From Maribacter aquivivus (GTDB taxonomy: Bacteria; Bacteroidota; Bacteroidia; Flavobacteriales; Flavobacteriaceae): 64,000 bases of DNA. The notes under the pieces are model-generated. The model was not told the origin of the DNA, did no database searches, and saw nothing but the letters and a program-made list of their open reading frames with translations. The stretch covers positions 2,170,001-2,234,000 of the forward strand of contig NZ_FQZX01000001.1 of assembly GCF_900142175.1 (NCBI RefSeq), read 5' to 3'. The position numbers and the translations under genes were made by a program. This document shows, piece after piece, positions 25,518 through 34,566 of the stretch. Position 1 is the first letter of the stretch. Each line of letters starts with the position of its first letter.

Positions 25518-26156
25518 ATGAAATTACCTTTATTTCCATTACAGTCTATATTCTTTCCTGGGGAGACTGTTCCCCTTCATGTTTTTGAAGATCGCTACAA
25601 ACAATTAATTCAAGATTGTAGGGAAGAAGCCATCACTTTTGGTATACCTGTTTTCATAAACAATAAGATGGAATACGGTGTTGAGGTACAGTTGGTAGAA
25701 GTGGTGACAACGTATGAAACCGGAGAGATGGATGTGGTCTGTGTAGCAAGGCAAGTATTTAAATTACTCGCTTTTGATAATATCATGGAGAATAAACTAT
25801 ATGCCGGCGGTATTGTAAAGTTGTTGGAGTATGACTATGAAGCATCCGAAGAAAAAAAACAAACTATTATTAATGGTATAAAACAATTATATGCTATTAT
25901 GGATGTGCCATATACCAAACTCAATGTAAAAGAGTTCAATAGTTTTACCCTAGCGCACAAGATTGGATTGTCTTTTGAGCAAGAGTATCAACTATTACAA
26001 ATACCTAAGGAAAATGACCGACTTAATTTTATAAGTCTGTATTTAACTTCTACAATTACTGTTTTGTCAGAAGTAAATAGAACTAAGAAAACAATCGAAC
26101 TAAACGGACATTTCAAAAATTTTGATCCGTTAGATTTTAAAGATTTAGAGATTTAG
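25518..26156 (+). CDS. LON peptidase substrate-binding (N-terminal) domain protein
   Basis: This 212-aa protein consists of the Lon N-terminal domain alone, without the ATPase and protease parts. It starts with the characteristic KLPLFPLQSIFFPGETVPLH, then VFEDRYKQLI and FGIPVFIN. The C-terminal half is helical. Single-domain relatives are widespread in bacteria, and their role (perhaps substrate or partner binding) is not established. The family N-terminus begins exactly at this ATG, so the start is secure. Confidence 0.9.
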   Translation: MKLPLFPLQSIFFPGETVPLHVFEDRYKQLIQDCREEAITFGIPVFINNKMEYGVEVQLVEVVTTYETGEMDVVCVARQVFKLLAFDNIMENKLYAGGIVKLLEYDYEASEEKKQTIINGIKQLYAIMDVPYTKLNVKEFNSFTLAHKIGLSFEQEYQLLQIPKENDRLNFISLYLTSTITVLSEVNRTKKTIELNGHFKNFDPLDFKDLEI

Positions 26157-26274
26157 GTGGTTTTTTAGTTACAAAATACAATCACATTCGAAGGAATTTG
26201 TGTTTTTATCAGATTAATTATACTAGTTATTCTAATTAATCACCAGTATTTTTAGATTATTACTTCCTGTTTCC

Positions 26275-26282
26275 TATTTTTG
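26275..26282 (+). promoter_or_regulatory. -7 promoter element TATTTTTG for sucC
   Basis: A perfect TAnnTTTG match 25 nt before the sucC ATG at 26308. Confidence 0.55.
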
Positions 26283-26307
26283 CTTAACAATTAAATTCAC
26301 CATATAT

Positions 26308-27501
26308 ATGAACCTTCACGAATATCAAGGAAAAGAGATATTAGCAAGTTTTGGGGTGCGCATCCAAAGAGGAATAGTTGCCCAAAATGCAAAAGAGGCT
26401 GTTGAGGCTGCAAAGCAATTAACTGCTGAAACCGGAACTGGATGGCACGTTATTAAAGCGCAAGTACACGCAGGTGGTCGTGGTAAAGGTGGTGGTGTAA
26501 AATTAGCCAAAAACCTTAAAGAAGTAGAAGAGATAGCAAACCAGATTATTGGTATGAACTTAATTACACCGCAAACTTCTGCGGAAGGTAAAAAAGTACA
26601 CCAGGTATTGGTTGCCGAGGATGTTTACTACCCAGGCGAAAGCGAAACTAGTGAATTCTATATGTCTGTTGTATTAAACAGAGCTACTGGTAAGAATATG
26701 ATTATGTATTCTACAGAAGGTGGTATGGACATAGAAGAGGTTGCTGAAAGTACTCCGCACTTAATTTTTACAGAGGAAATTGACCCAGCTACAGGATTGT
26801 TAGGTTTTCAAGCAAGAAAAATTGCTTTTAACTTAGGTCTTTCAGGTACTGCGTTCAAAGAGATGACAAAATTTGTTGCATCATTATATAAGGCATATGT
26901 AGAAAGTGATTCTAATATGTTCGAAATTAACCCAGTATTAAAAACATCTGATGATTTGATCATGGCTGTTGATGCTAAGGTTTCTATTGATGATAATGCA
27001 CTATACCGTAGAAAGAAGTATGCTGATATGCGTGATCTTAGAGAAGAGAATGCTATTGAAGTTGAAGCAAGAGAGGTTGGTCTTAACTATGTAGATCTTG
27101 ACGGTAACGTTGGGTGTATGGTTAACGGCGCAGGTCTTGCAATGGCAACTATGGATTTAATTAAAATGGCAGGCGGTGAGCCAGCTAACTTCTTAGATGT
27201 TGGTGGTACTGCAGATGCTAAAAGAGTTGAAGAGGCATTTAGAATTATATTAAAAGATCCTAATGTTAAAGCAATTTTGGTTAATATATTCGGTGGTATT
27301 GTTCGTTGTGATCGTGTAGCACAAGGTATTGTTGATGCTTACAAGAATATGGGCGATTCAATTAAAGTGCCAATTATTGTAAGATTGCAAGGTACTAATG
27401 CTGAAATAGCAAAAGAGATTATTGACAATTCTGGACTTGCAGTACAATCTGCTGTACAGTTTCAAGAGGCTGCAGATAAAGTAAAAGCTGTATTGGCTTA
27501 A
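26308..27501 (+). CDS. sucC: Succinyl-CoA ligase, beta subunit (ADP-forming)
   Basis: This 397-aa subunit binds nucleotide in the TCA-cycle reaction succinyl-CoA + ADP + Pi to succinate + CoA + ATP. The ATP-grasp domain begins MNLHEYQGKEILASFGV and contains KAQVHAGGRGKGGGVK. The C-terminal ligase domain has GNVGCMVNGAGLAMATMD, GGEPANFLDVGG and VNIFGGIVRCD. The full standard length is present. sucD is not adjacent, as is common in flavobacteria; a terminator follows. Confidence 0.97.
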   Translation: MNLHEYQGKEILASFGVRIQRGIVAQNAKEAVEAAKQLTAETGTGWHVIKAQVHAGGRGKGGGVKLAKNLKEVEEIANQIIGMNLITPQTSAEGKKVHQVLVAEDVYYPGESETSEFYMSVVLNRATGKNMIMYSTEGGMDIEEVAESTPHLIFTEEIDPATGLLGFQARKIAFNLGLSGTAFKEMTKFVASLYKAYVESDSNMFEINPVLKTSDDLIMAVDAKVSIDDNALYRRKKYADMRDLREENAIEVEAREVGLNYVDLDGNVGCMVNGAGLAMATMDLIKMAGGEPANFLDVGGTADAKRVEEAFRIILKDPNVKAILVNIFGGIVRCDRVAQGIVDAYKNMGDSIKVPIIVRLQGTNAEIAKEIIDNSGLAVQSAVQFQEAADKVKAVLA

Positions 27502-27525
27502 ACAAGTTTGCTTATCATATTATAT

Positions 27526-27556
27526 AAAGACCATTCTTATTGAATGGTCTTTTTTT
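27526..27556 (+). terminator. Intrinsic terminator after sucC
   Basis: AAAGACCATTC pairs perfectly with GAATGGTCTTT around a TTATT loop, followed by T residues. Confidence 0.85.
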
Positions 27557-27728
27557 GTTTAAAAATGTAATGTAATTATTGAAAATGTATTTTAAAGGGT
27601 TAAAAATTGCATATTTTATTAATTTAATATTAAATAGATGTTAAAATTATCATATTAATATTTTAAATGCGTTATTTTGTAGTATATGTAATATATACGT
27701 ATAATTTCAAACCATTAAAATATATAGT

Positions 27729-28064
27729 ATGAAAAAAGTCAAAATTATTTTAATCGCAATGTTAACATTCGGGATTGGAACTGTTACGGCTCATAATACG
27801 GAGTCTAATGAGGACAAAGGAACAAAGTGGATAACTGCTCAAATTCATGAGATGTTAGCTGATGAGGATATACCTGATCAAATAAGAGGAGCCAAAGCCG
27901 AAATTAAAATTGCCGTTGCAGAAGATGGTATGTACAGATTGTTATCAATTGAATCTACCAATAGTAAATTAAAAGAGTTTTTAAAAAACGGTATTGATTT
28001 TAAAAATCTTGAACCGGGCAATTCAGATATAGTTTACGTTATTCCAATAGAAATAGCAGACTAG
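27729..28064 (+). CDS. Small secreted protein, first of a tandem paralogous pair
   Basis: This 111-aa protein has a signal peptide (MKKVKIILIAMLTFGIGTVTA). The mature domain of about 85 residues contains WITAQIHEMLADEDI, an AEIKIAVAEDG strand pair and a C-terminal VYVIPIEI strand. The next gene has the same length and layout (QISEMLSENNF, QVRFTLNADG, VYTIPVRI), so the two are paralogues. The alternating pattern suggests a small alpha/beta domain similar in outline to TonB C-terminal-like folds. The function is unknown. The mature part has no cysteine. Confidence 0.75.
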   Translation: MKKVKIILIAMLTFGIGTVTAHNTESNEDKGTKWITAQIHEMLADEDIPDQIRGAKAEIKIAVAEDGMYRLLSIESTNSKLKEFLKNGIDFKNLEPGNSDIVYVIPIEIAD

Positions 28065-28088
28065 TAGAATTACCACTTACCATTTTAT

Positions 28089-28118
28089 AAAGAACGCTTA
28101 TTGAGCGTTCTTTTTTTT
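28089..28118 (+). terminator. Intrinsic terminator between the two small secreted proteins
   Basis: AAGAACGCT and AGCGTTCTT form a perfect 9-bp stem with loop TATTG, followed by a run of T residues. The two paralogues are therefore separate transcription units. Confidence 0.85.
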
Positions 28119-28429
28119 GTCAATTAATATAGAAATATCAGTTATTAAGTAGTTATTGTGTTTTCTGTTTTAAGTAATCGTAGTCATAAAAGGAGGAAAT
28201 CTATATTTTATGTTACCGAAATGAAATAATGGTTAAGACTCTATTATCATGTTTTTTGCATGACTTGTATTTCTAAATTTGGGGTGTATAATTGAGGAAT
28301 TAGTATTAAAGAGATGTTAAAATGAGATTTAATTGTAACATTCTTATTTTACAATCGTCTTTTTAGTAATTCATCATCAATCAATTATTAATCAAACTTC
28401 AGAACAACTGGAGTAAAAAACAAAAAGTC
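28119..28429. other. AT-rich intergenic stretch
   Basis: No gene, RNA or clear TAnnTTTG element was recognised in this 311-nt stretch between the terminator and the second small secreted protein. It presumably carries that gene's promoter and a long leader. Confidence 0.4.
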
Positions 28430-28765
28430 ATGAGAAAATTAAGTTTAGTAGTCGTAGCTGCAATGCTACTTGCAACAGGTAATGTAATAGCTAACGATGT
28501 AAAAGGTGAAAACCCTACAAGAAATCTTTCAATTCAGATATCAGAAATGTTATCAGAAAATAACTTTTCTGAAGAGCATAACGATCTAACTGCACAGGTA
28601 CGTTTTACCTTAAATGCAGATGGCGAAATTGTGGTATTATCTGTAAGTACAAAATTTGATAAAATGGAAAGTTTTGTCAAAAGCAAATTAAACTATCAAA
28701 AGGTTAATTTGGCAGATGTAGAGGAAGGTAAAGTATATACCATTCCTGTACGAATAGAGGCATAA
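28430..28765 (+). CDS. Small secreted protein, second of a tandem paralogous pair
   Basis: This 111-aa protein has a signal peptide (MRKLSLVVVAAMLLATGNVIA) and a mature domain aligned along its length with the product of 27729-28064. Shared features are the QIxEML helix, an xFTLxxDGxI hairpin, a second helix ending in FVKSKL, and the closing VYTIPVRIE strand. Sequence identity is modest, so the duplication is old. No function is known. It is closed by a strong terminator shared with the converging DUF1456 gene. Confidence 0.75.
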   Translation: MRKLSLVVVAAMLLATGNVIANDVKGENPTRNLSIQISEMLSENNFSEEHNDLTAQVRFTLNADGEIVVLSVSTKFDKMESFVKSKLNYQKVNLADVEEGKVYTIPVRIEA

Positions 28766-28785
28766 CTCAATATATTATGCCAGTA

Positions 28786-28822
28786 AAAAATCTTAATACA
28801 CAGAGGTGTATTAAGATTTTTT
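28786..28822. terminator. Convergent terminator overlapping the DUF1456 stop codon
   Basis: AATCTTAATACAC and GTGTATTAAGATT form a perfect 13-bp stem around AGAG, flanked by A and T runs. The right arm contains the minus-strand stop codon (28811-28813). Confidence 0.85.
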
Positions 28823-29200
28823 CTTGTTTTTATACTTCACAGCGCTAACGGCAGTATCTACCTTATTCATCTGTTTTGTTTTAAAATCTCTTCTTTCACT
28901 ATTTTTTTGGGCAGTCTTTTGAACCGGTTTTTTGGTACTGGTTGCCATAGCCAAAAGAACTTCTCCGGGTATTTTAGGCTCTTCTTTTGTTCCACGTAGA
29001 TGAAGAACTAATCCGTTTAAGAAATTACGTAGCACTTGATCTCCGCATTCCATGTAATTAGGGTGGTCCTCGTTTCTAAAGAACGCACCTAATTCACTTT
29101 TAGAGATTTTAAAATCTACAAGCTGTAATATCTCTACGATTTCATCATCCCTGAATTTTAATGCAACTCTAAGTTTTTTAAATATATCATTATTAGTCAT
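28811..29200 (-). CDS. DUF1456 family protein (YehS-like)
   Basis: This 129-aa protein has a helical DUF1456 core in two related halves. The first is MTNNDIFKKLRVALKFRDDEIVEIL followed by GAFFRNEDHPNYMECGDQVLRNFLNGL. The remainder is a basic, Lys-rich tail (KYKNKKKS). The basic tail suggests nucleic-acid contact, but no function is known for the family. E. coli YehS has both halves in a similar length. The candidate promoter lies only 4 nt upstream of the ATG. Confidence 0.88.
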   Translation of the reverse strand: MTNNDIFKKLRVALKFRDDEIVEILQLVDFKISKSELGAFFRNEDHPNYMECGDQVLRNFLNGLVLHLRGTKEEPKIPGEVLLAMATSTKKPVQKTAQKNSERRDFKTKQMNKVDTAVSAVKYKNKKKS

Positions 29201-29204
29201 ACAG

Positions 29205-29212
29205 CAAATTTA
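29205..29212 (-). promoter_or_regulatory. -7 promoter element TAAATTTG abutting the DUF1456 start
   Basis: On the minus strand this is a perfect TAnnTTTG match ending 4 nt before the ATG, which predicts a leaderless or nearly leaderless transcript. Confidence 0.4.
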
Positions 29213-29549
29213 AGGACTGCAAGTTATTATAAAAATATGACCTGTTGGTTGGTGTGCCTTAATAATAGGTTGGTTTTATGTGAATGAAGGTTATTTAATT
29301 TTATTTTTTAGGCAGATTATCTACATCCTATAATATAGTTCGTTGTTTACATATCTTAAAATTTTTGCAATATGACCATAGGGATTACTCTTGTAAAAGC
29401 GAAACTATAGATTAATAAGTGGCTATTTAAATTATTTTTTTTGTTTGGACCAATCTTTAGGAAATCAAAATCCCCTTAAATGAAATAAAACAGCTGACTT
29501 TTACGTTAAAAACATGTAGCAGCTGAATATCAATTTGTTACATAAGAAT
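29213..29549. other. Divergent intergenic stretch without recognised features
   Basis: This stretch of about 340 nt of AT-rich DNA lies between the DUF1456 gene (minus) and the TerB-like gene (plus). I see no RNA gene, hairpin of note or convincing small frame. Confidence 0.4.
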
Positions 29550-29951
29550 ATGCCTACTACTAAAGAAAAGTTGAGTATTTTATCAGAAATGATTTCGTTT
29601 GCGAAAGTTAATAACGAGGTGAAAGAATCAGAGTATGATTTTCTTTTTTCGGTTGCCCAGCAATTAGAGGTAAGTAAAAAGACTTTTGATAGCCTCTTTA
29701 CTTCTAACGTTGAACATGTAATTCCTAAATCACAATCAGAACGGTTATTGCAATTTCATAGGTTGATTTTGCTAATGAATGTCGATGATGATCAAGATGT
29801 CAATGAGGTTAAAAGAATTTATGATATCGGTTTAAACATGGGTTTGCCACCGGGTGCAATTCAGCAAGTACTTTCTATAATGCATAAGTACCCGAATAAA
29901 ATAGTTCCACCAGAGGTATTAATTTCTATTTTCAAAGCACATTATAATTAA
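29550..29951 (+). CDS. TerB-like helical protein
   Basis: This protein of about 133 aa begins at ATG 29550 (MPTTKEKLSILSEMISFAKVN); an in-frame TTG at 29535 is less likely. It is an all-helical TerB/DjlA-type domain: EMISFAKVNNEVKESEYDFL, then LLMNVDDDQDVNEVKRIYDIGLNMGL and a conserved PPEVLISIFKAHYN end. TerB-like domains are often metal-binding and membrane-stress associated. Database relatives are sometimes labelled excinuclease ABC subunit B, which the sequence does not support. Its stop overlaps that of the convergent DUF2254 gene. Confidence 0.78.
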   Translation: MPTTKEKLSILSEMISFAKVNNEVKESEYDFLFSVAQQLEVSKKTFDSLFTSNVEHVIPKSQSERLLQFHRLILLMNVDDDQDVNEVKRIYDIGLNMGLPPGAIQQVLSIMHKYPNKIVPPEVLISIFKAHYN

Positions 29952-31216
29952 GACCAAGATATAAAGTCAGCATCCAATTTACCAAGATCTCTTTTGTTTT
30001 CTATATTACTGTTGGCGTCTGCTCTTAGTTCATCTATTTCTTTTTCAATAACTTCTAATTGCTCAGAATTAACCACGTGCGTGGTGAGTGTTTTTAACAT
30101 GTGCATCAATTTTCTCATTACCGTAATATCATGCTTACAGTAAAGTCTGTACGTAGCCATGACATTAAATAAAACTTCAGAAAATTTTACACATTTAATT
30201 CGTGTCCAATTTTCTTTTTCTTCATCGGTAATGTATTCAAAATCTGCCTTTCGCATTAAATTTAAAAAGAGTGACGTTAAATAGTCAATTGTGTTTAAAG
30301 CTGTTCCTGGGTCATTAATACCTGGCGACATTGCCTTTACCCCAATTTCAGAAATTTGTCTAAAACCATAGATGTAGTTTTCTCCAATTAGCTCTTCGTT
30401 ACTAAAAAGTAGTGTGCTGGTTATCTTTTTCTTCAATTCATCATTTAAAGGCTTTTCAGATTTAAAACCAATGGTGCCGTCTAAAATGAATTGTCCTTTA
30501 TGTAATTGAATGATAACTTTTATTGAGTTCTCTTTGCATAACTCTAGTAAATCATCGTTCAGTACTCCGTAAAAATAACCAGTTTCGGTAATTTCATATG
30601 CTTCCCAATGTTCATGATTTGGAAACTCGAAAGTGTTCACCTCTTGTTCTTCTATAATTGATGTTATTTCAGATTTTGTTCTAGAGTGAATTGCTGTTAG
30701 AATATTACCAACCTGTATCGCTTGTGAGATATGGTGAATGAAATATATGAAAGCCGCCAAACATACGACTACTAGAATAATGCCCAATAATACCGAAAAT
30801 CCGGGAGTTTGATAGGTATTTTCAGTAGGCTCAATTGAGATAAGAATGAAGATGTTATAAAGTATAGTAGCAATGTATAGACCTAAAACAATTTGATGCT
30901 TCTGGTCAGATATGATGCCTGGTAATACTCTTGGTGAGAAGTTACTAGAAGCTTGATTTAATAACACCATAACCATAGAGAAACTAAATACAGTTAATGA
31001 AATTAAACCACCTATAAGGGTGCTTAAAATGGTTTTAGCTGTGTCAGTATTGTCAATTACCAATGCTGGTGCTACCTCATTGAGGTATGCAGAAATATTC
31101 TTTTGCTCCAGATAAATCATTAAAAACGCCAAAAGAAATCCTGCTAAAGATATAATAGTAGGGTAAAAAGCAATTCTGGTTCGTATCTGGTGAAAAAAGT
31201 TGATTAATCTATCCAT
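29948..31216 (-). CDS. DUF2254 family membrane protein
   Basis: This 422-aa protein has four predicted transmembrane segments in the first 165 residues (IISLAGFLLAFLMIYL, LIGGLISLTVFSFSMVMVLL, LGLYIATILYNIFILI and LLGIILVVVCLAAFIYF). A soluble domain of about 250 residues follows, with EIGVKAMSPGINDPGTALNT, a signature of the family. Function is unknown; the topology suggests a channel-like or sensor protein. Its 3' end overlaps the TerB-like gene by 3 nt in opposite orientation. Confidence 0.88.
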   Translation of the reverse strand: MDRLINFFHQIRTRIAFYPTIISLAGFLLAFLMIYLEQKNISAYLNEVAPALVIDNTDTAKTILSTLIGGLISLTVFSFSMVMVLLNQASSNFSPRVLPGIISDQKHQIVLGLYIATILYNIFILISIEPTENTYQTPGFSVLLGIILVVVCLAAFIYFIHHISQAIQVGNILTAIHSRTKSEITSIIEEQEVNTFEFPNHEHWEAYEITETGYFYGVLNDDLLELCKENSIKVIIQLHKGQFILDGTIGFKSEKPLNDELKKKITSTLLFSNEELIGENYIYGFRQISEIGVKAMSPGINDPGTALNTIDYLTSLFLNLMRKADFEYITDEEKENWTRIKCVKFSEVLFNVMATYRLYCKHDITVMRKLMHMLKTLTTHVVNSEQLEVIEKEIDELRADANSNIENKRDLGKLDADFISWS

Positions 31217-31421
31217 GCTATAAATTCTCTTTATAAAATTAGTGAATGAGAGCTCAGATAACTGTCTGATATGCTAAAATTACAGACTCGTATAATTAAA
31301 ACAGGACAAAATGGCACTATATTAAGTGGTAAACATGTCATTATGGCGTTTTTATTTGGTTGGTATATGATTTGTTCTATTCATATCAACTATTAAATTA
31401 ATTTATTTAAAATATAATATT

Positions 31422-31847
31422 ATGAGTTTAACAAAGAAAAATGACGTTTTGTTCCCAGCATTAATGAATGAGATTTTTAGACCAGATTGGTTTGGTGGAA
31501 CTGAGAATTCACGTTCATCTCTGCCTGCAGTAAATATAAAGGAAAATGAAAAAGATTTTGAATTAGAGCTTTTTGTTCCTGGTAGGGTGAAGGATGATTT
31601 TAAAATTGAAATTGACGATACCGTATTATCAATTTCAGCAGAAATTAAAGAAGAGAGTACAGAGGTGAAAGAAAATTTTACTCGTAAAGAGTTTAGTATT
31701 TCATCTTTTAAAAGAGCATTTACATTACCTGAGACTGTTGCAACAGATAAAATCGAAGCAACTTATGAAGGGGGAATTTTAAAATTTAATATTCCAAAAA
31801 AAGAAGAGGCTTTACCAAAGCCAAAAAGATTGATTGAGTTAAAGTAA
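31422..31847 (+). CDS. Small heat-shock protein (Hsp20/alpha-crystallin)
   Basis: This 141-aa ATP-independent holdase chaperone has the alpha-crystallin domain at residues about 35-130 (PAVNIKENEKDFELELFVPG, FSISSFKRAFTLPE, ATYEGGILKFNIPKKE). The C-terminal extension is KPKRLIELK, where the usual IxI motif is seen as LIEL. Oligomers should bind unfolding proteins during heat or oxidative stress. It is monocistronic with a strong terminator. No CIRCE element is apparent in the 205-nt upstream region. Confidence 0.92.
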   Translation: MSLTKKNDVLFPALMNEIFRPDWFGGTENSRSSLPAVNIKENEKDFELELFVPGRVKDDFKIEIDDTVLSISAEIKEESTEVKENFTRKEFSISSFKRAFTLPETVATDKIEATYEGGILKFNIPKKEEALPKPKRLIELK

Positions 31848-31894
31848 GTTTTGGTTAGTAAGTTTTTTTAGGTTGGTTTGAGTTGTTTAGTTGG

Positions 31895-31926
31895 AGTGCT
31901 TTGAGAAATCAAAGCACTTTTTTTTG
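31895..31926 (+). terminator. Intrinsic terminator after the Hsp20 gene
   Basis: AGTGCTTTGA pairs perfectly with TCAAAGCACT around GAAA, followed by eight T residues. Confidence 0.85.
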
Positions 31927-32518
31927 AGCCTATTTTAAGGCTTCTTTCCATTTTTATTATATGTCATATTCTGAATTGAAAATGAACATGAATAATCATT
32001 TTAGTAATTATGTAATTAACTCATTTGAGATTATTTCAGCGTAATTTTTTGTGACTTTATTTTTCTCATAATTAGAAATAATTATGTTGAAATTTAGAAT
32101 ATGTTTTTGTAAAATAGAGTAGGAGGTTTGTTGCTTTTTTATGTATTAAAAAGGCGTTCTTGAAGTGTTGTAACTAGATTTTTTGTTTCAGAAATTAACT
32201 GTTTTTTGGAGTGTAAAATCGGCAGTTTTATTGTTCGGAAAATTAGCGTAAATTCGTAATAGCTGTTTTCTTGATTCTCTGATATTCAAGAATTGATTCT
32301 TGCTTGCGAATTTTATAAAATGATAAACTTAAGATGTTTTGAAATTGAAATGAAATTAGCTTAAAAATATCTTCAAACTCATTTTTTGTAAGAAAGTTAT
32401 CTTTTTAGTCTTGTCTAAAAATATTATTTAAGTGATTATTATCCAGTATTTTATGTGATTTCATGTAAAGTTTAAATATATCTAACCTCTGTTTTAGTTT
32501 AATTTGCCTAAACTTGAG
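31927..32518. other. Long AT-rich intergenic region, no gene recognised
   Basis: These 592 nt lie between two genes whose 3' ends face each other, so no promoter is required here. I find no frame longer than about 20 codons with a credible product and no recognised RNA. A small palindrome, CAAGAAT-TG-ATTCTTG, lies near 32290. It may be remnant DNA or hold an unrecognised small RNA. Confidence 0.4.
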
Positions 32519-34507
32519 TTATTCTTGCTCTTGTAATGACTTTATTTCATCTCTTAACTTCGCTGCTTGCATAAAATCTAATTCTTTTGCAGCTTTTTCC
32601 ATAGCCTTTCTTTTGTCTTTTATGAGCTTTTCTATTTGCTCTTTTGTAAGATAATCCATGTCTGGTTCGGCAGCTCTTAACTCCTCTTTTATGAAGTGAT
32701 ATGTAGAGACTGAATTCTTAGAAAGGACACTGTCTAAACTTTTATTCAAAGCCTTAGGTGTTAGGTTGTGATCTGTGTTATATTGTATCTGTTTTTGTCT
32801 TCTGTAATTTGTTTCGTCAATGGTTTTTTGCATACTCGCAGTTATCTTATCTGCGTACATAATTGCACGACCATTTAGGTTTCTTGCAGCTCTACCAACC
32901 GTCTGTGTTAACGATCTATTGCTACGTAAAAATCCCTCTTTGTCAGCATCTAATATTACCACTAAAGAAACCTCTGGTAAGTCTAATCCTTCACGTAATA
33001 AATTGACTCCGATAAGGACATCAAAAATTCCTTTTCGGAGATCTTGCATGATTTCTACGCGCTCTAAAGTGTCAACATCACTATGAATATATCTACATCT
33101 AATATTGATTCTGTCCATGTATTTTGCCAACTCTTCTGCCATTCTTTTTGTCAAAGTAGTGACTAAAGTCCGCTCATCTTTTTCAACACGAATTTGAATT
33201 TCTTCTACCAAATCATCAATTTGGTTAAGGCTTGGTCTTACTTCAATTATAGGGTCAAGAAGTCCTGTTGGTCTGATCACTTGTTCCACATAAACACCTT
33301 GACTCAATTGTAATTCGTAATCTGCGGGTGTTGCACTTACATATAAAACCTGATTTTGTAACGCTTCAAATTCTTCAAATTTTAGAGGTCTATTGTCCAT
33401 TGCAGCAGGTAAACGAAAACCGTAATCAACCAAGTTTACTTTTCTAGAACGGTCACCGCCATACATGGCATGTACTTGGGGTATGGTAACGTGACTCTCA
33501 TCTATTACCATTAAATAGTCATCGGGAAAATAATCTAACAAACAGAAAGGTCTGGTACCTGGCTCACGACCGTCTAAATATCTGGAATAGTTTTCAATAC
33601 CTGAGCAATACCCAAGTTCACGTATCATTTCTAAGTCAAAATTGGTACGTTCTTCTAATCTTTTTGCTTCAAGTGGCTTTCCAATTTCTTTGAAGTAGTC
33701 TATCTGTTTAACTAAATCATCTTGTATGTTATGGATTGCATTCTGTAAAACATCTTTAGAGGTCACAAACATATTTGCTGGGTAAATAGTAAGTGTTTCG
33801 TAAACTTCTATAATATTATTATTAAATGGGTCAAAAGCTTCTATTTCTTCTATTTCATCGCCAAAAAAGTGAATTCTATATGCATGGTCGGCATAACTAG
33901 GAAAAACGTCTACAACGTCACCTTTTACCCTAAAATTACCGTTTTTAAACTCCGCCATAGTTCTAGAATATAGCGATTGTACCAATAGATGCATTAGCTT
34001 GGTTCTAGCAATAACTTGATCCTTTTTTATGGAGATGACATTTTTCTGAAATTCAACGGGGTTACCAATACCATATAAACAAGAAACCGAAGCAATAACG
34101 ATTACATCTCTTCTACCTGACAATAAAGAAGAAGTGGTACTAAGACGTAATTTCTCAATATCTTCATTAATTGAAAGATCCTTTTCAATGTAAACACCAC
34201 TTGTTGGTATAAATGCTTCTGGCTGGTAATAGTCGTAATACGATACAAAATACTCCACCGCATTATCAGGAAAAAACTGCTTGAATTCTGAATATAACTG
34301 GGCTGCCAAGGTTTTGTTATGCGCTAATAATAATGTTGGTTTTTGAACTTCTTCAATTACATTAGCTACCGTAAATGTTTTACCTGAACCTGTTACACCT
34401 AATAATGTCTGGTATTTTTCCTTGTCATTTATACCTTTTACCAATTCTTTGATGGCATTTGGTTGATCACCAGTGGGTTTGAAGTCTGATACTACTTTAA
34501 ATTTCAT
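32519..34507 (-). CDS. uvrB: Excinuclease ABC subunit B
   Basis: This 662-aa damage-verification helicase of nucleotide excision repair works with UvrA and UvrC. Walker A is LLGVTGSGKTFT (residues about 35-46). The beta-hairpin that clamps DNA is YYDYYQPEAFIPTSGVYIEKD. The Walker B region is MVIDESHVTIPQ. Helicase motifs ATLTKRMAEELAKYM-like and GRAARN follow, and the C-terminal UVR domain for UvrC (EQIEKLIKDKRKAMEKAAKE) is intact. It is full length and monocistronic. Confidence 0.97.
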   Translation of the reverse strand: MKFKVVSDFKPTGDQPNAIKELVKGINDKEKYQTLLGVTGSGKTFTVANVIEEVQKPTLLLAHNKTLAAQLYSEFKQFFPDNAVEYFVSYYDYYQPEAFIPTSGVYIEKDLSINEDIEKLRLSTTSSLLSGRRDVIVIASVSCLYGIGNPVEFQKNVISIKKDQVIARTKLMHLLVQSLYSRTMAEFKNGNFRVKGDVVDVFPSYADHAYRIHFFGDEIEEIEAFDPFNNNIIEVYETLTIYPANMFVTSKDVLQNAIHNIQDDLVKQIDYFKEIGKPLEAKRLEERTNFDLEMIRELGYCSGIENYSRYLDGREPGTRPFCLLDYFPDDYLMVIDESHVTIPQVHAMYGGDRSRKVNLVDYGFRLPAAMDNRPLKFEEFEALQNQVLYVSATPADYELQLSQGVYVEQVIRPTGLLDPIIEVRPSLNQIDDLVEEIQIRVEKDERTLVTTLTKRMAEELAKYMDRINIRCRYIHSDVDTLERVEIMQDLRKGIFDVLIGVNLLREGLDLPEVSLVVILDADKEGFLRSNRSLTQTVGRAARNLNGRAIMYADKITASMQKTIDETNYRRQKQIQYNTDHNLTPKALNKSLDSVLSKNSVSTYHFIKEELRAAEPDMDYLTKEQIEKLIKDKRKAMEKAAKELDFMQAAKLRDEIKSLQEQE

Positions 34508-34566
34508 GCTATAAAATTACGAAAGAAGTGCCATTTAAAAGAGTTCAATAAAAAGAATAGTGACTG

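Noticed and set aside
29550-29951. Annotation of the TerB-like protein as excinuclease ABC subunit B
   Set aside because: It has no Walker or helicase motifs and is only about 133 aa; the true uvrB is at 32519-34507.
31927-32518. Small protein frames in the 592-nt gap before uvrB
   Set aside because: Only frames of about 20 codons without signal, hydrophobic segment or motif were found.
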